Assembly (NCBI RefSeq): GCF_002899945.2
Contig: NZ_PPEG02000004.1
Span: 484,083-548,082 of the forward strand
Direction: 5' to 3'
DNA from: Chryseobacterium viscerum
GTDB taxonomy: Bacteria; Bacteroidota; Bacteroidia; Flavobacteriales; Weeksellaceae
Length of the DNA: 64,000 bases
The translations under genes and the position numbers were made by a program. Position 1 is the first letter of the stretch; each line of letters starts with the position of its first letter. Positions 6,316 through 15,851 of this stretch are shown here, piece by piece. The notes beneath the pieces were generated by a model that did no database searches, was not told the DNA's origin, and was given only the letters and a program-made list of their open reading frames with translations.

Positions 6316-8124
6316 ATGGCAAAACCTTTCAACAGAACCGTTACTTTATTCGGAATCTACAAACAGCTTGTTCCATTCATCAGACCTTACCGGCTAATGA
6401 TTTACGGAACCCTGTTTCTTACTTTTCTGGGAGCTCTGGCAGCACAGGTGAACCCTATTGTTTTGAAATATACAGTAGATGAGGTCACCAAACTTACCCA
6501 TCTTCCACACCCGATGACAGAAGGAGTTCATATTCTGATCATTATTTCAATTATTTTATTGGGAAAAGAACTGCTGAATATTTTTATCAATTTTGGACAG
6601 AAATTTTATGGAGAGAAGATCAGAATCAATGTAAGCTCTGTACTGGCTCAGTCAGCGATTGATAAAATTTTAACCTATAGAGTTGCCTATTTTAACGATG
6701 AAAATCATGAATCCGGAAAATTACAGATAAGAATAGACCGCGGAATAGAAAGCCTGACAAGATTGGTTCAGAACTTTTTCATTGATATTCTGCCTCTTTT
6801 TTCCAATGCGATCATCGCACTGATCATTATGTACATGCAGAATGTGTATGTGGGGCTTGTTTCCACCATTATTGTCCCTATTTACTTTTATATCAGCTCC
6901 CTGCAGGCTAAAAAATTAGGAGGAGTACGCCGTCAGCTTAGAAATCAAAGGGAAAAAAAGACATCCGGACTTCTGAATCTGATTAATTCTATCATGGTGA
7001 TCAAAAGTTTTGTCCGTGAAAAATTTGAAGGAAAAAAACAATATGATCTTCAGATGCAGTTGATGGAAAGCCAGATGATTACCCGCAGAACCAATTTTAT
7101 TTATGATGGTTTAAAAACATTTCTTGAACAGTTTGGCGTTGTGCTGATTATCCTTCTAACTGTTTATCTCGTTCTTGACCAGCAAATGACAATTGGAGCA
7201 ATCATGCTTCATATTATGCTTTTTAACAATGTTTCAGCACCTATTCGCCAGCTGCACAGGATCTATGATGATATGAATGATGCCATGATTTATGCTGAAG
7301 GTTACTTTGATATTCTGAATGCAGATAACGAAACCGAACAGAACGGAAATTTTACGGAAAAAGAAATCAAAGGAACTTTTGAATTGAAAAATGTAGATTT
7401 TACTTATCCCAATGGTACAAAAGCCCTACATGAGGTTTCCATGAAAATTGAAAATGGAAAGACTACAGCTTTGGTAGGATTGAGCGGTGCAGGAAAGTCA
7501 ACGATTATTAATCTTTTATGTAAATTTTATCTTCCTGATTCCGGAGAAATTCTATTGGATGGAGTGGACCTTAATGAATATGACAATACTTTTCTAAGAC
7601 GTGATCTGGGACTTGTACTTCAAAAAAATCACATTTTCCAGGGAAGCATTGAAGATAATATCCGCTATGGAGACATGAATGCAAGTTTTGAAGAAATTCA
7701 GCAGGCCGCCAAAAAGGCTTATCTGCATGAGCAGATTATGGATCTTCCCGAAAAATACAAACACGATGCTACTCAGCTTTCTGGAGGACAGCAGCAGAGA
7801 ATTGCCATTGCAAGATTATTCCTCAAAAATCCTCCGATCATCTTTTTGGATGAGCCAACAGCCAGTCTGGATGCCATTGCCACAGAACAGATCAAAAACT
7901 CCCTGGATGCGATAAAAGAAGGAAGAACAGTTGTCATTATTTCCCACTCGTTGTCACAGATTCTGGATTCCGATATCATTTACGTAATGAAAAAAGGAAG
8001 AGTCGTTGAGAACGGAACACATGATGAACTTTACAATAAAGAAGGAACCTACCGTGAGATTTTTGACGCATCAGCCCGCAGTTTGAACCTCGATAAACTG
8101 GTGAATACTTTTAAAGAAAATTAA
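6316..8124 (+). CDS. ABC exporter half-transporter (membrane domain fused to ATPase)
   Basis: This 602-residue protein has an N-terminal six-helix type-1 exporter domain (about 20-330, helices near IYGTLFLTFLGALAA, VHILIIISIILLG, LFSNAIIALIIMYM, FGVVLIILLTVYLVL) and a C-terminal ATPase: Walker A GLSGAGKST, signature LSGGQQQR, Walker B PIIFLDEPTASLD and H-loop ISHSLS. Such proteins work as homo- or heterodimers pumping lipids, peptides or drugs outward. There is no adjacent partner, so a homodimer is more likely. The substrate cannot be inferred. Confidence 0.9.
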   Translation: MAKPFNRTVTLFGIYKQLVPFIRPYRLMIYGTLFLTFLGALAAQVNPIVLKYTVDEVTKLTHLPHPMTEGVHILIIISIILLGKELLNIFINFGQKFYGEKIRINVSSVLAQSAIDKILTYRVAYFNDENHESGKLQIRIDRGIESLTRLVQNFFIDILPLFSNAIIALIIMYMQNVYVGLVSTIIVPIYFYISSLQAKKLGGVRRQLRNQREKKTSGLLNLINSIMVIKSFVREKFEGKKQYDLQMQLMESQMITRRTNFIYDGLKTFLEQFGVVLIILLTVYLVLDQQMTIGAIMLHIMLFNNVSAPIRQLHRIYDDMNDAMIYAEGYFDILNADNETEQNGNFTEKEIKGTFELKNVDFTYPNGTKALHEVSMKIENGKTTALVGLSGAGKSTIINLLCKFYLPDSGEILLDGVDLNEYDNTFLRRDLGLVLQKNHIFQGSIEDNIRYGDMNASFEEIQQAAKKAYLHEQIMDLPEKYKHDATQLSGGQQQRIAIARLFLKNPPIIFLDEPTASLDAIATEQIKNSLDAIKEGRTVVIISHSLSQILDSDIIYVMKKGRVVENGTHDELYNKEGTYREIFDASARSLNLDKLVNTFKEN

Positions 8125-8154
8125 ATAAAAAGCTTTACCTCAAAAAAAGAATTT

Positions 8155-8162
8155 TAGCTTTG
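8155..8162 (+). promoter_or_regulatory. -7 promoter box, WYL regulator
   Basis: TAGCTTTG matches TAnnTTTG and ends 7 nt before the ATG at 8170, so the leader would be very short or absent. Confidence 0.45.
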
Positions 8163-8169
8163 TTGCATA

Positions 8170-9123
8170 ATGAACGATCACTACCTAAAAAAACTCGATC
8201 GGGTGACGGCCATCCTTACCCAATTACAGTCGAAGCCCATTGTTCGGGCGCAGGACCTGGCTGAAAAATTCGATGTAAGTATCAGAACTATTTACCGTGA
8301 TGTAAAAACCCTTGAAAATGCAGGCATTCCTATCGTAGGAGAAGCAGGTAACGGCTATTCTTTAATGGATGGCTATAAGCTTCCCCCGATTATGTTTACC
8401 AAAGAAGAGGTCTTAAGTTTCATTACTGCTGAAAAGCTGATGCAGAAATTTTCACACCAAAGCTTAGGAAATCATTATCAGGCGGCAATGGAAAAAGTGC
8501 GTTCTGTGCTAAAGCATTCTGATAAAAATTTGATTAAAAATATTGAAAAGCAGATTGATGTTTTCAGTTTTCATACCGATTCCGGAGACTCTCTTAAAAA
8601 TGTAATTCCTATCATTCTGGAAAGTATCGCAGAGAAAACTCAGCTGACTATAAAATACCAGACTGTAGACGGAAGAGTAAACAACAGAACGATAGAAACA
8701 GTGGGGATGTTTTTTGAGTTTAATTTTTGGTACATCATGGCATACTGTACGCTGAGAAAAGATTTCAGACAGTTTCGAATCGACAGGATTTTAGAAATTT
8801 TAAAAACACAAAATCCCTTTCTACAGGAATATGGTCAGGTGAATGATTACCGGAAAAAATCAAATGGGAATAAAGTGAAAGCTAAACTTTTGGTAGACAA
8901 AAAGATCATGTCTCATCTGGTAAATTCTAAAAAATATTACGGATTGATAGAAGAAGAGGAAACAGAACAAGGGGTAGAACTTACTTTTGAAACCGAATGG
9001 ATTAATGACGGATTTCCCCGCTGGCTGGTTACTTTTGCAGATTATGCCACTGTTTTGGAGCCGGAAAGCCTTCGTGTAAGACTCCATGATTTGCTCACAA
9101 AGATGGTCGAAAGACATCAATAA
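8170..9123 (+). CDS. YafY-type HTH/WYL-domain transcriptional regulator
   Basis: This 317-residue protein has an N-terminal DeoR-like winged helix (about 5-60: LDRVTAILTQLQSK...VSIRTIYRDVKTLENAGIPI) and a central WYL-type domain (about 150-230, with TIKYQTVDGR and FWYIMAYCTLRKDFRQFRIDRI). The C-terminal extension (FETEWINDGFPRWLVTFADYATVLEP) is the WCX part. WYL domains sense nucleic-acid or nucleotide ligands in several regulators. It has its own promoter box and follows the exporter gene; whether it regulates it is unknown. Confidence 0.9.
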   Translation: MNDHYLKKLDRVTAILTQLQSKPIVRAQDLAEKFDVSIRTIYRDVKTLENAGIPIVGEAGNGYSLMDGYKLPPIMFTKEEVLSFITAEKLMQKFSHQSLGNHYQAAMEKVRSVLKHSDKNLIKNIEKQIDVFSFHTDSGDSLKNVIPIILESIAEKTQLTIKYQTVDGRVNNRTIETVGMFFEFNFWYIMAYCTLRKDFRQFRIDRILEILKTQNPFLQEYGQVNDYRKKSNGNKVKAKLLVDKKIMSHLVNSKKYYGLIEEEETEQGVELTFETEWINDGFPRWLVTFADYATVLEPESLRVRLHDLLTKMVERHQ

Positions 9124-9353
9124 TAAACCCCAACAAGACAGCTGTTGAGGTTTAAAGACTTAATTGAGGCAAATAGATGAAATGATTAATAGATCAAAAA
9201 GGAAAAATTACAAAAAAGCAAATTTGTTGTGTCGCAAAAATGAAATAAGTTGAGTTTAAATTGAAGAAAAATCACAATAATAAATGACATCGCAGTTGTA
9301 ATTTTTCTCAGAAGTCTTAGCCTTTTTGCAATTTTACCTTTCTGTTTTTTTTA

Positions 9354-9845
9354 TTAGAATCTTTCCCAGAAGAATGGTGGCTCGATTCCTAAAGCTCTCA
9401 GATAAACATATCCTTGTCCACGGTGATGAACTTCGTTGTCTACAAAATAAAGAACATTTTGATATACCGGGAATTCATATTGTCCGAATAAATTGAAAGT
9501 CTCCTGAAAACGCTCTTCAGAAATCAAATTGAAATAATGGTTGATCACTTCTGTTTCTTCATCCCATTTTTTTAAGAGTTCTTCTTTAGTCTTTGGATTG
9601 AAAGCCTCTTCATTGTAAGCTTCCATATTTCCTTCAACAATTCCTTTTAAAGCGGGCCCGCCAATATTGATCAGTTCTAATGCCAGCTTGGCAAACGGTC
9701 TCATGCCCCCTACTGAAAATTCAAATAAATCCTTTTCAGGAAAAGATTCAATCACTCTTCTTGTTAGGTTTCTATGGCCTTGCCAGTCATTTAATAGCTG
9801 TTCAGAAGTCATAAATTGTTTAGTGGCAGTTGCTGTAGTTGTCAT
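9354..9845 (-). CDS. DinB-family putative metalloenzyme
   Basis: This 163-residue protein has the four-helix DinB/YfiT layout: LLNDWQGHRNLTRRVIESFPEKDLFEF near the N-terminus and NEVHHRGQGYVYLRALG near the C-terminus, giving a metal-binding His triad (one His in helix 1, two in the last helix). DinB proteins include thiol-dependent transferases and many of unknown role. I start at MTTTATATK (ATG 9843-9845); the open frame continues upstream over the promoter and the next gene's start region, which is not coding here. Confidence 0.85.
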   Translation of the reverse strand: MTTTATATKQFMTSEQLLNDWQGHRNLTRRVIESFPEKDLFEFSVGGMRPFAKLALELINIGGPALKGIVEGNMEAYNEEAFNPKTKEELLKKWDEETEVINHYFNLISEERFQETFNLFGQYEFPVYQNVLYFVDNEVHHRGQGYVYLRALGIEPPFFWERF

Positions 9846-9874
9846 AATTGTATGGTTTTTGTTTGTTGTTGATA

Positions 9875-9882
9875 CAAAGGTA
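9875..9882 (-). promoter_or_regulatory. -7 promoter box, dinB-like gene
   Basis: TACCTTTG on the minus strand matches TAnnTTTG, 29 nt before the ATG, with a TGTTG upstream at roughly the -33 distance. Confidence 0.5.
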
Positions 9883-10017
9883 AGGGTAGGTAATGACAAC
9901 AGTTTGTCAGTAGTATTTTTGATATTGAAAAAATATTTTTTCTTTGCTAAAATATCCGGACCTACTTTTCCGTTAGAAGAAAGGATATTAATAAATGAAA
10001 TCGCTATTATTAGAATT

Positions 10018-10602
10018 ATGAAGAAGTATATTTTGCCCGTTATCACCACTTTTTTATTAGTATCATGCAATAAGATTGAGGAAAAAATTGACCAGACTGT
10101 TCAAAAAACGACAGAAACCGTGCAACAAAAAGCACAGCAGGCTGTAGAAGAAACAGTAAAAAAAACAGTCAATGAATCTATAAATTCTTTAACCAATTCC
10201 GAGGATGCTAAGTTTAATACCGTTTTTCCTGGTACTGGAGCTTCCGTTGTTTCTGAAGAGAAAGGAAAGAAAGTTAAAATTCCCGGAAGACCTGAAGGTT
10301 ATATTTTCAAATACAAAGCAGACATTGCGGTATTGCTTCCGTTTTTGGAAGGTCAGCCTACTTCCGATGAAAGTAAATCTGATAAAACTGCCCGTAAAAT
10401 TGACGGACAAAACATTATTGATAAAATAAGTTTTATGTCCAAATTCCTTCCTGACAATACGTTTGATACAAGTATTCTGGAAGATATAAAATCCGATAAA
10501 AATATTCAATACTATAAATTGAAAAGATTCCCAAACAGTAGTACAATTATCTACAACCCAAAAAATCAGACCATCATACAATACGTAGAGGTAAATAAAT
10601 AA
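10018..10602 (+). CDS. Putative lipoprotein with amphipathic helical region
   Basis: This 194-residue protein has a lipoprotein signal MKKYILPVITTFLLVSCNK (lipobox LVSC, Cys17). It is followed by a Lys/Glu/Gln/Thr-rich helical stretch (about 19-55: QTVQKTTETVQQKAQQAVEE) and a more globular C-terminal half with no family I recognise. I start at the ATG at 10018 because the signal peptide begins there; the longer open frame upstream runs over the divergent gene. Likely anchored in the inner or outer membrane facing the periplasm. A strong terminator follows. Confidence 0.75.
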   Translation: MKKYILPVITTFLLVSCNKIEEKIDQTVQKTTETVQQKAQQAVEETVKKTVNESINSLTNSEDAKFNTVFPGTGASVVSEEKGKKVKIPGRPEGYIFKYKADIAVLLPFLEGQPTSDESKSDKTARKIDGQNIIDKISFMSKFLPDNTFDTSILEDIKSDKNIQYYKLKRFPNSSTIIYNPKNQTIIQYVEVNK

Positions 10603-10609
10603 TTTGGAT

Positions 10610-10636
10610 ATGGCCGGTTTTCCGGCCATTTTTTTT
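10610..10636 (+). terminator. Rho-independent terminator
   Basis: ATGGCCGG, a TTTT loop and CCGGCCAT form an 8-bp GC-rich stem followed by seven T. Confidence 0.9.
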
Positions 10637-10641
10637 CAACA

Positions 10642-10670
10642 GTCATTGCGAGCCATAGGTGAAGCAATCT
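10642..10670 (+). repeat. Short interspersed repeat, GTCATTGCGAG...GCAATCT family (copy 1)
   Basis: It begins GTCATTGCGAGC and ends GAAGCAATCT, with the same ends as the copies at 17248 and 47057 (inverted). It lies directly after a terminator. Confidence 0.6.
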
Positions 10671-10935
10671 CAACCCGTTGAAAACCACTTGTCAGGAAGA
10701 ATAAAATCATGTTTATTTCTGATGTTAACTAATTGATTTTTTTATACAAATATGGTGTTATTGATTTATTTTTTTTCATGTTATTAATAAATCACTTTAT
10801 GTTTTGTAGATTAATTATTGTTTTTGTGAAATGGTATAATTTTCGCAAATATTAAATTAAATTATTACTATATGTTTTATTTTAGTATTTAATGTTTATT
10901 TTTTTACTAGATTTATTGAATAATTAACAATTGAC
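10671..10935. other. AT-rich promoter region upstream of the TonB receptor
   Basis: The spacer is very AT-rich, with poly-T and TTAATAA runs and no gene. I find no exact TAnnTTTG box, hairpin or palindrome, so regulation of the receptor cannot be read. Confidence 0.4.
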
Positions 10936-13356
10936 ATGAAGAATAATTTATTTAATGGAAAAATCTATGCCTTAGTATTAAGCGGAGCTGGTGCAATGGG
11001 ATATGCTCAGGACAGTATAAAACAAAATAAAATAGATGAAGTTGTGGTTACTACGGGTAGAACTAAGCCTAGAACTATTATTACCTCTGCGATTCCTATT
11101 GATAATATTTCGGCCGTACAGCTAAAATCTACAGGGCAAATTACTTTTGATAAAGCTTTGACATATGCTGTACCCTCTTTTAATTCATCCCAGCAAACTG
11201 TTTCTGATGCAACGGCTCACTTTGATCCGGCAGATTTAAGAGGATTAGGCCCTTCCAGAACATTAGTTTTGGTTAATGGTAAAAGAAAAAATCAAAGCGC
11301 TTTAATTTATGTTAATGATACACCGGGAAAAGGTGAAGTAGGTACGGATCTGAAAAGTATTCCATCTGCCGCTTTACAAAACGTAGAAGTATTGAGAGAT
11401 GGTGCCTCAGCACAGTATGGTTCTGATGCTATTGCAGGAGTGATCAATATTATTCTTAAAAACAGCGTTGGGAAAAGCACTGTTAATCTTTTTTCTGGTG
11501 TTACTTCAAAAGGAGATGGCTTTAATATCGGAGCAGATTTTAATACAGGAATCAAAGTTGCAAAAAATGGAAGTCTGAATCTTACATTGGGATATTCTTC
11601 CCAAAATAAAACCAACCGTGCAGGTTCTATTACAAAAGATGAACTTTTTGGTGTGGATAATGCCTGGACGCAAGCTAATCCTGGCTTAGGAATGATTATA
11701 GGGCAACCGGAGACAAGAGTTGCTAATATGTTTGTAAATTTTGAATTACCAACAGGTGAAACGGGTAAGTTTTATGCTTTTGGGGGTACAACTTACAGAA
11801 ATGGGACCAGTTTTGCTTTGTATAGAACACCTTATTGGGTAGCTTCAGATTTTGGTTTATTAACTCCAAAAGGGCAAGCTTACAATGGATTTCAGCCGCA
11901 GTTTAAAACAGATGTTTATGATTATAATTTAACCTCCGGGTGGAAAGGCATGTTTGGAAAATGGAGTTTTGATGGGAGTGCAACCTTTGGCTCTAATGCA
12001 GTAAATTATGTTGTAGGAAACACTATTAATACCTCTTTGGGTGGAAATTCACCAACTCGTTTTAAAGCAGGTGGCCATCAGTTTAGCAATATTATAGGAA
12101 ACATAGATATCAACCGAAATTTTGGGGCGCTTGTTTTAGGAGCTGGTGTTGAAGTACGCAATGAAAACTATCAGGCGAAGGCAGGGGAGGAAGCATCTTA
12201 TATAGGAAGTGGTGCAGAATCATTTCCAGGACTGCAGCCTCAAAATGAAATCAATAAGAATCGTCAAAATATGGGAGCTTATATGAATGCTGAGTGGGAT
12301 GTTACGAAAAACTTATTGGTTGGAGGAACTGTGAGATATGAAAACTTTAGTGATTTTGGGAATAATGTTTCCTGGAAAGGAAATGCAAGATATAAGCTGT
12401 TAGATGATAAATTAGTTTTCCGTGGGTCAGTTTCTACAGGATTTCGAGCACCTTCATTACACCAGATTTATTATTCCAATGTTCAAACCAAAATTACAGG
12501 GAATACTGTAGCTAATCAGGGGACTTTTAATAATGACTCTCAAATTGTAAGATCTGATCTTGGGGTAGCAAAATTAAATGCTGAAAAAGCCTTTAACATT
12601 ACTGCTGGATTTGCCGTAAAACCTTTTAAAAACCTTACTATTACAGCAGATTATTATAGAATAAAAATTAAGGACCGTGTACTTTTTTCAGGAGATATTG
12701 GTTACAAAACTGGTGCTCCGGGGAGTCCGGATATAACAAACCCTGTGGAAGTAATATTAGACAATAATAAAATAACTTCTTTGAAGTTTTTCACCAATGC
12801 TGTAAATACAGTTACTGAGGGGGTAGATTTCGTAGCTAATTATTCTACTTCCGCTATTGGGAAAGGAAGATTGGGAATTATTGCTGCTTTCAATTATAAC
12901 GAAACTAAAATAGTAGATAATATTGCCGTTCCACCTATTTTGGCTGGAAATGGATACTCAGAAAACTTTTTTGATAGAAAAGAACAATCCAGAATTACCT
13001 CTGCAAGGCCAAAAACAAAAACTATTCTTAGTCTTTCGTATGACATTTCAAAGTTTAACTTTAATCTTAATAATACTTACTTTGGTTCTGTTACATGGCA
13101 GCACGCAAGCGATCCTGCCAAAGATCAGACATTTTCTGGTAAGGTAGTTACAGACATCATTTTAACATATAAAATCACGAAAGACCTTAAAGTTTCAGGA
13201 GTTGTAAATAATTTATTTGATATTTATCCGGATGTAATAGATAGCAAAGGAGATGTCGTAACAGATCTTGGAGGAAGGTTCAAATATCCTTGGGAGGTGA
13301 ACCAGTTTGGATTTAATGGAACAATTTTTCAGCTAAATGTTAATTATACTTTTTAA
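10936..13356 (+). CDS. TonB-dependent outer-membrane receptor
   Basis: This 806-residue protein has a signal peptide (cleavage near GYA-Q25), then a plug domain (about 35-175: IDEVVVTTGR, SRTLVLVNGKRKN, LQNVEVLRDGASAQYGSDAIAGVINIIL) and a C-terminal 22-strand-type barrel with the receptor signature GVVNNLFDIYP near the end and a terminal aromatic (LNVNYTF). It has no carboxypeptidase-like N-terminal domain and no SusD partner, so it resembles the iron-complex/vitamin receptor class more than SusC. It stands alone; the next operon makes adenosylcobalamin and thiamine pyrophosphate, so a vitamin ligand is possible but only inferred. Confidence 0.9.
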   Translation: MKNNLFNGKIYALVLSGAGAMGYAQDSIKQNKIDEVVVTTGRTKPRTIITSAIPIDNISAVQLKSTGQITFDKALTYAVPSFNSSQQTVSDATAHFDPADLRGLGPSRTLVLVNGKRKNQSALIYVNDTPGKGEVGTDLKSIPSAALQNVEVLRDGASAQYGSDAIAGVINIILKNSVGKSTVNLFSGVTSKGDGFNIGADFNTGIKVAKNGSLNLTLGYSSQNKTNRAGSITKDELFGVDNAWTQANPGLGMIIGQPETRVANMFVNFELPTGETGKFYAFGGTTYRNGTSFALYRTPYWVASDFGLLTPKGQAYNGFQPQFKTDVYDYNLTSGWKGMFGKWSFDGSATFGSNAVNYVVGNTINTSLGGNSPTRFKAGGHQFSNIIGNIDINRNFGALVLGAGVEVRNENYQAKAGEEASYIGSGAESFPGLQPQNEINKNRQNMGAYMNAEWDVTKNLLVGGTVRYENFSDFGNNVSWKGNARYKLLDDKLVFRGSVSTGFRAPSLHQIYYSNVQTKITGNTVANQGTFNNDSQIVRSDLGVAKLNAEKAFNITAGFAVKPFKNLTITADYYRIKIKDRVLFSGDIGYKTGAPGSPDITNPVEVILDNNKITSLKFFTNAVNTVTEGVDFVANYSTSAIGKGRLGIIAAFNYNETKIVDNIAVPPILAGNGYSENFFDRKEQSRITSARPKTKTILSLSYDISKFNFNLNNTYFGSVTWQHASDPAKDQTFSGKVVTDIILTYKITKDLKVSGVVNNLFDIYPDVIDSKGDVVTDLGGRFKYPWEVNQFGFNGTIFQLNVNYTF

Positions 13357-13551
13357 TCTATAAATAAAGGAATGGGTATTTGCTTTGTCATGTTTAACAA
13401 AGGGTAAGCAATCTCAAAAGATAGAGAAGCCAGATATACAAATATTAGCTGACATTAATTCCTAATGTCAGCTAATTATTTTTCAGGCAGAATAGGCAGT
13501 TATTGCTACTTTTTACATTGTACTTTATACAAAAAAAGGTATTTTAGTACT

Positions 13552-14121
13552 ATGAAAATTTATACAAAAACAGGAGATAAAGGTCAGACGGCATTATATG
13601 GTGGAACAAGAGTTTCCAAAGCCAGTGCCAGAGTAGACAGTTATGGAAATATAGACGAGCTGAATTCATTTATTGGGATTGCAAAAAGCCATATCGAAGA
13701 TGAAGAAGTGTTGAGACAATTGAAGAAAATACAGTTTGATTTGTTTACAGTAGGTTCAGAAGCTGCAACACCAGCGGATAAACTAATGCTGGCCAATGGA
13801 AAATCACGTCTTCCAATCATTATTTCAGAAACAGAAATTGAAGAGCTGGAGCAATGGATGGATGCTTTTGAAGAGAAACTGGAACCCCTTCAATACTTTA
13901 TTCTTCCGGGTGGCGGGAAGTCAGCTACTTTTTTACATGCGGGAAGAACCATCTGCCGAAGAGCAGAACGTTCATTGGTATTTTTAAATGAATCGGAAGA
14001 AGTACGTCCGGAACTCATTAAATATTTAAACAGACTTTCAGATTATCTTTTTGTATTGGCAAGATATATTTCAAAACTAAACAACGAACCGGAAGAATAC
14101 TGGAACCCGAATGAGAGATAA
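13552..14121 (+). CDS. Cob(I)alamin adenosyltransferase, PduO/MMAB type
   Basis: It transfers the adenosyl group from ATP to reduced cobalamin. This 189-residue protein has the ATP-binding N-terminus KIYTKTGDKGQTALYGGTRV, the central GGGKSATFLHAGRTICRRAERSL and the C-terminal LIKYLNRLSDYLFVLAR, all diagnostic. I start at the ATG at 13552 (MKIYTK); the upstream extension is not conserved in type. It overlaps the thiamine pyrophosphokinase gene by 11 nt, so both cofactor enzymes are co-translated. Confidence 0.95.
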   Translation: MKIYTKTGDKGQTALYGGTRVSKASARVDSYGNIDELNSFIGIAKSHIEDEEVLRQLKKIQFDLFTVGSEAATPADKLMLANGKSRLPIIISETEIEELEQWMDAFEEKLEPLQYFILPGGGKSATFLHAGRTICRRAERSLVFLNESEEVRPELIKYLNRLSDYLFVLARYISKLNNEPEEYWNPNER

Positions 14122-14758
14122 AGCATTACTTTTCATCAACGGAGAGGCTCCAAAATCGTTACCCAATCCGGAAAATTATGGTTTGATCGCTTGTACAGAT
14201 GGTGCTTTCCACTATTTAAAAAGGATGGGATTGCCATTGGATAAACTCGATTTTATTTCTGGCGATTTTGATTCGCACTCTGGGTCGGATGAAGATATGT
14301 ATCAGGAAAAATTTATCCTTACATTGGATCAGGAAAAAACAGATTTTCACAAAGCGTTGGAAATTATTCAGGAAAGAGGTTTTTCGGAGATTGATGTTTT
14401 TGGAGGAAGTGGAGGTGAACAGGATCATTTTTTGGGAAATATTACCGTTGCTTATGCGTTTAAAGATCAGATGAACATTAAATTTTATGATGAGTTTTCA
14501 GAATATTATTTTATTCCCAATGATTTTAAACTGAAAGGTGTAAAAAACAAAATTATTTCTCTCTATCCGTTTCCATCAGTAAATAATATAACCACTCAGG
14601 GACTCAATTGGCCTTTGACAAATGAAACCCTAAGTATTACCTCAAGAATAGGAACCCGAAATTTTGCCATTGAAGATGAGGTTTCCATAGAATACGAATC
14701 CGGTGATGTTTTGTTATTTGTAGGAATCCGTGAAATAGAATATCCGACAATCTATTAA
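14111..14758 (+). CDS. Thiamine pyrophosphokinase
   Basis: It converts thiamine and ATP to thiamine pyrophosphate. This 215-residue protein contains CTDGAFHYL, SGDFDSHS, DQEKTDFHKALE and GGSGGEQDHFLGN, the ATP/thiamine-binding motifs of the family, in an N-terminal catalytic half; the C-terminal half is the beta-sandwich thiamine-binding domain. It overlaps the upstream adenosyltransferase by 11 nt. I see no TPP riboswitch upstream. Confidence 0.93.
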   Translation: MRDKALLFINGEAPKSLPNPENYGLIACTDGAFHYLKRMGLPLDKLDFISGDFDSHSGSDEDMYQEKFILTLDQEKTDFHKALEIIQERGFSEIDVFGGSGGEQDHFLGNITVAYAFKDQMNIKFYDEFSEYYFIPNDFKLKGVKNKIISLYPFPSVNNITTQGLNWPLTNETLSITSRIGTRNFAIEDEVSIEYESGDVLLFVGIREIEYPTIY

Positions 14759-14778
14759 AAGGATCTAATGAGATATTA

Positions 14779-14844
14779 ATAGAAATGGGCTTTAGCCCAT
14801 TTGATACAAAATATACCAATCCACTGGCTTTAGCCAAAACTTAT
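14779..14844 (+). repeat. Interspersed double-hairpin repeat, family A (copy 1)
   Basis: A 66-bp unit: AATAGAAATGGGC, first hairpin GGGCTTTAGCCC, a variable spacer, then TGGCTTTAGCCA and AAACTTA. Other copies: 20218-20283 (inverted), 20992-21057 and 46981-47048. The hairpins may also end transcription of the thiamine gene. Confidence 0.8.
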
Positions 14845-14853
14845 TAAAAACAA

Positions 14854-15729
14854 TTGAATACATTAATCAAAATATCAGTTTTCACCATTTCATTATGCTG
14901 TATTTTCTCATGCAAAACACAACATTTTGAAACCCCTGAATATGGAAAAAATGAAACTGAAAAAGTAATTCAGATTAAGAAAGTGAATAATTTCCGAATG
15001 GTAGGAAATATTAAAAATACAGAAGGAAGAACTTTAAAATCAGGTAAGCTGTATAGAAGTGCCCATCTTCATAAGCTGAAAAAGAAATCTTTTGATGATA
15101 TTGAAAAACTGGGCATAAAAGAAGTTATTGATCTTAGAAATTCAAAAGAAATATCTCAGAGCCCGGATCAGCTTCCTGCAGAAATTGTTTATAAAAAATA
15201 TTCAGCATTTGAAGATGAAGGTGATCAGCTTGCTCAGGCGAAAAAACTTGTCCTTAAAGGTAAAGTGAACGCTTCCGATGCCGACAAAAGAATGATCGAC
15301 TTCTACCGTGAATACGTTACAGAAAATCCGGAAACGATAAAGAGGATTATCACAGAAATTCTGGAATCCAAAGATCCGATTCTTTATCACTGTACGGCCG
15401 GAAAAGACAGAACAGGAATTACAACAGCATTGATTCTTACGATTCTGAAATTTGATAAAGAGACCATTTATAACGAATATCTTTTATCCAACAATTATAG
15501 GAAAGATCTTGTTCAGAAAAGACTCCGCCTTGCCAATAATCTACATTTCCTTTATCCAAAGATGGATTTGAAGGTGCTGGAAAAACTGAGCTGGGTAGAA
15601 AAAAGATACCTTGATGCCGCTTTTGAAGAGATCAATAAAAAGTATGGCTCTACAGATGCCTATATTCAGCAGGTACTGGGCATTTCAGACGTCAAAAGGA
15701 ATGAATATATTCAAAAGTTTACCTACTGA
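14854..15729 (+). CDS. Tyrosine/dual-specificity phosphatase, lipoprotein
   Basis: This 291-residue protein carries the Cys-phosphatase P-loop YHCTAGKDRTGITTA (HC-x4-D-R-T-G, about residues 177-186), as in the Y_phosphatase3/MptpB-like family, with FRMVGNI...LKSGKLYRSAHLH near the N-terminus, also typical. The start must be a TTG at 14854: it begins MNTLIKISVFTISLCCIFSCK, a lipoprotein signal with Cys20, and no ATG upstream is in frame. The enzyme is thus predicted to be membrane-anchored in the envelope. The family hydrolyses phosphotyrosine or phosphoinositides; the substrate here is unknown. It starts 10 nt after a family A repeat. Confidence 0.85.
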   Translation: MNTLIKISVFTISLCCIFSCKTQHFETPEYGKNETEKVIQIKKVNNFRMVGNIKNTEGRTLKSGKLYRSAHLHKLKKKSFDDIEKLGIKEVIDLRNSKEISQSPDQLPAEIVYKKYSAFEDEGDQLAQAKKLVLKGKVNASDADKRMIDFYREYVTENPETIKRIITEILESKDPILYHCTAGKDRTGITTALILTILKFDKETIYNEYLLSNNYRKDLVQKRLRLANNLHFLYPKMDLKVLEKLSWVEKRYLDAAFEEINKKYGSTDAYIQQVLGISDVKRNEYIQKFTY

Positions 15730-15851
15730 TTATCAGAGATAAATTTTCACAAGATATGATATTGGGGCTTTATTTAAAATTATGATAATTTTAACACCTA
15801 AAAATCAAACTTTTTTAGCAATTTTGCATTTCTTAATTCACTTGTTTAGAA

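Noticed and set aside
9123..9153. Hairpin TAAACCCCAACA/TGTTGAGGTTTA after the WYL gene
   Set aside because: It has one mismatch and no T run, so it is too weak to call a terminator.
10189..10629. 146-codon minus-strand frame opposite the lipoprotein
   Set aside because: The plus-strand gene has a lipoprotein signal and a terminator; the other frame has neither.
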